Assembly (NCBI GenBank): GCA_965247615.1
Contig: OZ252022.1
Span: forward strand, 744,001-808,000
Direction of reading: 5' to 3'
Origin: G965197715 sp965247615
GTDB taxonomy: Bacteria; Chloroflexota; Dehalococcoidia; Lucifugimonadales; UBA1127
DNA: 64,000 bases
In this document: in pieces, positions 60,555 through 64,000 of the stretch
How positions within the stretch are numbered: the first letter of the stretch is position 1
How the letters are laid out: each line of letters opens with the position of its first letter
Translations under genes and position numbers: made by a program
Notes under the pieces: model-generated
The model's database searches: none
What the model was told of the DNA's origin: nothing
The model's input: the letters and a program-made list of their open reading frames with translations, nothing else

Positions 60555-61010
60555 TTACGCAGGGCCAGTCGGTGGGTGTTCGCCTGGTGCGAGCGACTGC
60601 GTGGCCGGCTCGCCCAGCGAACCGGGTACCGACGACCAACTCCTGCTGCGGTATCCACGGCGATTCACGGTTATAACGGATGGATCGGTATTAGCGATCC
60701 GTTCCCATTCACGACCATGTACCAGAATACTCGCCACCATCTCTTGCCACGCCTCCGGTTGCGCGTTCTTCCAACGCATCAACACAACCGTCAAGCCATT
60801 GTGCGCGTACTCGAACGCATATGCCTGTAAAGGGACGCCCGTATCACGCGTGACGAGGACTCTTGCGCCAAACTCCAACACGCGGGCCATGAGACCGCTG
60901 TCGGGTCGAATCGGTGCGCCGATCTCATCATAGCGCAGGATCGGATAGCGCACCTCCTTCAACGCACGTATGACAGGATCATAGAGGTCCGCATCAGCGA
61001 TTAGGGTCAT
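60555..61010 (-). CDS. PIN-like toxin, VapC45/DUF5615 type
   Basis: A 151-residue protein starting MTLIADADLYDPVIRALKEV, with GARVLVTRDTGVPL and NGLTVVLMRWKN. Acidic residues D6, D8 and D57 (TRD) mark the small PIN-like fold of DUF5615/VapC45. The C-terminal ~30 residues are Ser/Pro-rich and may be dispensable. It overlaps the upstream DUF433 antitoxin by 17 nt, as in Mycobacterium VapBC45 (Rv2018/Rv2019). Confidence 0.75.
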   Translation of the reverse strand: MTLIADADLYDPVIRALKEVRYPILRYDEIGAPIRPDSGLMARVLEFGARVLVTRDTGVPLQAYAFEYAHNGLTVVLMRWKNAQPEAWQEMVASILVHGREWERIANTDPSVITVNRRGYRSRSWSSVPGSLGEPATQSLAPGEHPPTGPA

Positions 61011-61635
61011 TCACTGCGAGCCATCGTTCGTATTCGATGGCGTTCTGGACCTGTTCATCGAGCAACATAGGATAGACTTCTCGTGCATCGCCCCCCTGTT
61101 CAACCGCTTCTGCGACCGCCCTCGTCGTCACGCGCGTTCCCTTGACGACCGGTGCTCCCCCCACGACGCCCGGGTCGACTTCGACGTGGGGGAATCGTTC
61201 AGGCGGCACAAGTTCTCTCTTCAGGTCCTCGATGAGACCGGGGAAGAACACCTTGGCCATCTTTTGCAGGCCTTGCGAAGCAGCCAGCGGGGCCCAGTCC
61301 GGCTTCTCTGACAGCACCGCGACGACAAAGCCGGAGGAGACGAAGATGGTCGCCCGCATCCATGCACCGCGGTCTCCCTCGGCCAGGAGGGCGATGGTGT
61401 CCAGGGCAACCCCAATGGCTTTGGGTGTGGCGCCCTGTTCCTTCAGCTTCGTGATCAGCCGCAACAGGAGCAGGTCTCGGTAGGAGTAGGCGGTCTCAAC
61501 GCCCCGGCCCACCGCATATCGCTGCCCCACTACGAGATGCGCCTTTGACCAGGCCTGAAAGCTCTGGTAGCGGACCCTCGCGACCCTCGCAGCCGTTCGA
61601 GCCGAATAGATGCCGCTCCCGAATCCTGTTGTCAT
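60994..61635 (-). CDS. DUF433 antitoxin with MerR-like N-terminus (VapB45 type)
   Basis: A 213-residue protein; start taken at ATG 61635 (GCAGGG upstream), though GTG/ATG at 61662/61659 are possible. The N-terminal helix-turn-helix is SARTAARVARVRYQSFQAWS, a middle region follows (YSYRDLLLLRLITKLKEQG), and the DUF433 domain is at the end (VDPGVVGGAPVVKGTRVTTR, AVAEAVEQGGDAREVYP). DUF433 proteins serve as antitoxins for DUF5615-like toxins. Likely autoregulator and neutraliser of the overlapping toxin. Confidence 0.78.
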   Translation of the reverse strand: MTTGFGSGIYSARTAARVARVRYQSFQAWSKAHLVVGQRYAVGRGVETAYSYRDLLLLRLITKLKEQGATPKAIGVALDTIALLAEGDRGAWMRATIFVSSGFVVAVLSEKPDWAPLAASQGLQKMAKVFFPGLIEDLKRELVPPERFPHVEVDPGVVGGAPVVKGTRVTTRAVAEAVEQGGDAREVYPMLLDEQVQNAIEYERWLAVNDPNR

Positions 61636-61767
61636 CGTCGCATGCCCTGCCCGCACCATCACTAAGAAGCGCTAGCAAACGCCGCTGCAAGTCTGTCTTT
61701 CCCATAGGACTCCGACAGTGCAACGCCTCTTCGCCGCCAACGCCGCGTTTCCCCTCAACCCCCCCGC

Positions 61768-63021
61768 CTACGTCACCGCCGCCTGCACATACGTCGCAAG
61801 CACCTTCTCGATGTCCGCGTGCGCCTTGCTCTCCCCCGCCTCCTGCGGCACGTACTTCCTCGGCGCAGACCCGTGCCCGAAGCCCCGCACCGGCTCCAGA
61901 GGCAGCTCGGGGAACGCGGCCCCGGACCCCTCGTGGATCACGTTCATGGGCTCGCCCCCGTCTTGGACGATCTCCATCTGCTGCTTGAGCATGCGCCGGA
62001 ACAGGATGACCCCCTTGTCGGACTCGCCCAGCTTCTCCTTCGTCCGGTCCGCCAGCGGGCCCTGCGTGATCCAGGCCATGTAGTCCTGGTTGAACTGAAT
62101 GCTGATGATCAGCCGCCCGTCGTCGCCGTACAGCGGTACGTGGTAGTACGGCACCCGTTCCTGCGGCGCCACGTCGGCCCCGGGGGCCGCGCGGAACGTG
62201 TACACGGACACGTGGTACGTGTGTGTGTCGTCCATCGGGACCCGGAACTGCAGCGTTCCGCGCTGCGGCGACCCCACCTGCAGGATGTTCGGGAAGATGA
62301 TTGGGTGCCCCACCTTCCACAGGTCGTCCTCCTCCGTCCCCCCTTCCATCACCCGGCGCTTGATCACCCCGTACTCCGTCACGTCAAAGCCTATCTTCTT
62401 GTGCCGCTCCACCGCCGGGAGCTCTGACCGGGGCACCCCGGAGCGCTCCCTGACCCAGTTGCTCTGGTACCGGTGCAGCCACTCCGTGTGTACCGGGTCC
62501 AACGAGTTCTCCTGGCACTGCAGCCAGTTGCACGGCAGCTCCGTGATCGCGATGTCCCGCGCCACGTTCTCCCACGCCAGCGGCCCCCACAGCGGCAGCA
62601 CCGGCGCCGGCGACGGCCCCAGGTACGCGAAAACCAGCCCGCCCGTCTCCTGCACCGGGTACGACACCGCCGTCACCCGGTCCTTGAACGTGCTGTCCGG
62701 CGCCTCCGCGGGCATCTCCAGGCACCGCCCCGTCTCGTCGAACCTCCACCCGTGGTACGGACAACGCAGCCCCTGCGCCTCCGGTATGCCGTACAGTAGG
62801 TTCACGCGGCGGTGCGGGCACGACTCCTGGAGCAGCCCCAACGTCCCGCTCCGGTCCCGGTACAGCACCAGCGACTCCCCCAGAATTCGCACCGACTTTG
62901 TCGGGTTCTCACGCAGCTCCTCGCTCGCGCCGATGGGGTGCCAGTACTGGCGCAGCAGATCGCCCATGGGTGTGCCCGGTCCCACTCTGGTCAGCCGTTC
63001 GTTCTCCTTGGTCGATAGCAT
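61768..63021 (-). CDS. Rieske non-heme iron oxygenase, large subunit
   Basis: A 417-residue oxygenase. Start ATG 63021 (MLSTKENERLTRVGPGTPMG) with AGGAGGCGG upstream. Rieske ligands C68-P-H70 and C87-x2-H90 (CPYHGW). Iron-site region: NSLDPVHTEWLHRYQ. A paralogue of the gene 34 nt upstream (both have SLDPVH, HKKIGFDV/HTKIGFDV and LGESDKGVI) and of 34201. Tandem copies may form a hetero-oligomer or act on related substrates. No ferredoxin or reductase is adjacent. Confidence 0.9.
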   Translation of the reverse strand: MLSTKENERLTRVGPGTPMGDLLRQYWHPIGASEELRENPTKSVRILGESLVLYRDRSGTLGLLQESCPHRRVNLLYGIPEAQGLRCPYHGWRFDETGRCLEMPAEAPDSTFKDRVTAVSYPVQETGGLVFAYLGPSPAPVLPLWGPLAWENVARDIAITELPCNWLQCQENSLDPVHTEWLHRYQSNWVRERSGVPRSELPAVERHKKIGFDVTEYGVIKRRVMEGGTEEDDLWKVGHPIIFPNILQVGSPQRGTLQFRVPMDDTHTYHVSVYTFRAAPGADVAPQERVPYYHVPLYGDDGRLIISIQFNQDYMAWITQGPLADRTKEKLGESDKGVILFRRMLKQQMEIVQDGGEPMNVIHEGSGAAFPELPLEPVRGFGHGSAPRKYVPQEAGESKAHADIEKVLATYVQAAVT

Positions 63022-63055
63022 CGTTCCGCCTCCTGTCGTCTGTCTTGGTTCTCGC

Positions 63056-64000
63056 CTACTTGCCGGGCTGCACCTGTCCGTAGCCCGCCAGCTTCGTCTT
63101 CGTCTCCTCCGGCGTCGCGGCCCCTGCGTTCTTGGCCCGCTCCTGCGCAATGGGGCTGTACTTCACCGCCCGCCCCGTCCCGACGCCGCCCGTGCGCCTC
63201 GGTATCGCGCCGTCACCCCGCTCGCGGTAGCCCTTGCCCTCCTGGCTCTCCGCCGGAATCCGGTTGCAGATGTTCGACGCCGGGTCTCGGAACGTGTTCA
63301 TCGGGTCCCCGCCGTCCTCCACGATCCGCATCTGCTCCCGCAGCAGCCGCCGGTACAGGATGATCCCCTTGTCCGACTCCCCCAACCGCTCCAGCCACCG
63401 CGTCGAGACCGGCCCCTGCGACATCCACGCCATGTTGTCCTGGCCGCTGTTGTTGTCCAACACCTCCCAGATGGGCAGGCCCCGCTCGTCCACCCCCGGC
63501 AGCGGCACCTCGTACAGCGGGATCTCCTCCGGCGCCTGCTCCGGCGCCGTCTCCCCCGCCGGCATCTCGTGCACGTTGTACCACCAATACAGCGTGTGCG
63601 TGTCGTCTATCGGCACGCGTATCTGGTCCAGCCGCAGTATGTTGGGGAACACAATCGGGTGGCCGACGCGCCACAGCGGGCTCGTCTCGTCATCCCCCTC
63701 CAGCACGCGGCGCTTGATGATCCCGTACTCGAACACGTCGAAGCCAATCTTCGTGTGACGCCTCACGTTCCCCTTGTTGCGCCAGTACCTCCCCTCCTGC
63801 TCTCCCTTGCCCAGCCGCTCGATGACGTAGTTCGAAAAGACCTGGTGCAGGTGCTCAACGTGCACCGGGTCCAGCGAGTTCTCCATGATCTGCATCCAGT
63901 TGCACGGAAGGACCGCCCAGCCGATGTCCCGCTGCACGTTGTCCTTCACAAACGCCTCCCAGTGGGGCACCAGGGGCCTCGGCTCCGGCCCCAACCAGGC
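63056..64000 (-). CDS. Rieske-type oxygenase, C-terminal part (cut by window edge)
   Basis: The frame is open to the right edge, whose first visible residues AWLGPEPRPLVPH continue the usual end of the Rieske domain; the Rieske cysteines lie outside. Visible: ENSLDPVHVEHLHQVFSNYV (iron site), HTKIGFDVFEYGIIKRRVLE, VGHPIVFPNILRL and DDTHTLYWWYNVHEMP. The C-terminal tail is about 50 residues longer than that of the adjacent paralogue and rich in Gly/Ala/Lys. Same strand, 34 nt upstream of the next Rieske gene, so the two are probably co-transcribed. Confidence 0.88.
   Translation of the reverse strand, partial: AWLGPEPRPLVPHWEAFVKDNVQRDIGWAVLPCNWMQIMENSLDPVHVEHLHQVFSNYVIERLGKGEQEGRYWRNKGNVRRHTKIGFDVFEYGIIKRRVLEGDDETSPLWRVGHPIVFPNILRLDQIRVPIDDTHTLYWWYNVHEMPAGETAPEQAPEEIPLYEVPLPGVDERGLPIWEVLDNNSGQDNMAWMSQGPVSTRWLERLGESDKGIILYRRLLREQMRIVEDGGDPMNTFRDPASNICNRIPAESQEGKGYRERGDGAIPRRTGGVGTGRAVKYSPIAQERAKNAGAATPEETKTKLAGYGQVQPGK

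Overview
The window is GC-rich bacterial DNA from a metabolically versatile heterotroph. Five family-5 solute-binding lipoproteins, five amidohydrolase-2 enzymes, three Rieske oxygenases, two luciferase-like flavin monooxygenases, CaiB-type CoA transferases and SDRs are a combination typical of Chloroflexota, particularly SAR202/Dehalococcoidia-like lineages. That assignment is inferred from gene content only; there is no rRNA or marker protein. One tRNA (Glu, UUC) and one biosynthetic gene (argC) sit among otherwise accessory or catabolic genes.

Layout. 1-3.7 kb: an AT-richer block with an OLD-like AAA-TOPRIM ATPase cut by the left edge, and a HigB toxin with a HigA antitoxin that carries an ImmA/IrrE metallopeptidase domain. 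4-11.8 kb: a plus-strand run of two arylmalonate-decarboxylase-like proteins, two SBPs, a truncated DppB copy, then intact DppB and DppC. 11.9-14.9 kb: a FitAB-like toxin-antitoxin pair, an alpha carbonic anhydrase with a duplicated 3' fragment, and an amino-acid SBP. 14.9-22.4 kb: a minus-strand catabolic cluster (amidohydrolase, DUF35, thiolase-fold protein, two coupled CaiB subunits, two SDRs), divergent from 22.6-29.6 kb (two near-identical SBPs, DppB, DppC, amidohydrolase). 29.8-36.7 kb: SDR, ABC exporter, amidohydrolase, Rieske oxygenase and MetE-like protein. 37.7-38.9 kb: a lone AIPR/DGQHR-like gene. 39-51 kb: ABC exporter, amidohydrolases, tRNA-Glu, argC, SBP, several hydrolases and a BNR-repeat protein. 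51-54.5 kb: transposon remnants around a spermidine-synthase-like gene and an unknown gene. 54.5-64 kb: a metallopeptidase lipoprotein, two flavin monooxygenases, VOC, bicupin, a VapBC45-like pair and two Rieske oxygenases, the last cut by the right edge.

How the genes may work together. Transport clusters lie beside hydrolases, decarboxylase-like enzymes and CoA-thioester enzymes, suggesting import and stepwise breakdown of oxygenated organic compounds. The most coherent unit is the divergent 14.9-29.6 kb locus: import by SBP/DppBC, CoA activation by a two-subunit CaiB transferase, oxidation by SDRs and C-C cleavage by a thiolase-fold/DUF35 pair resembling Ltp2-type aldolases. Neither importer has an ATPase gene in the window. 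Truncated genes, exact duplications, IS remnants and dispersed palindromes show recent rearrangement.
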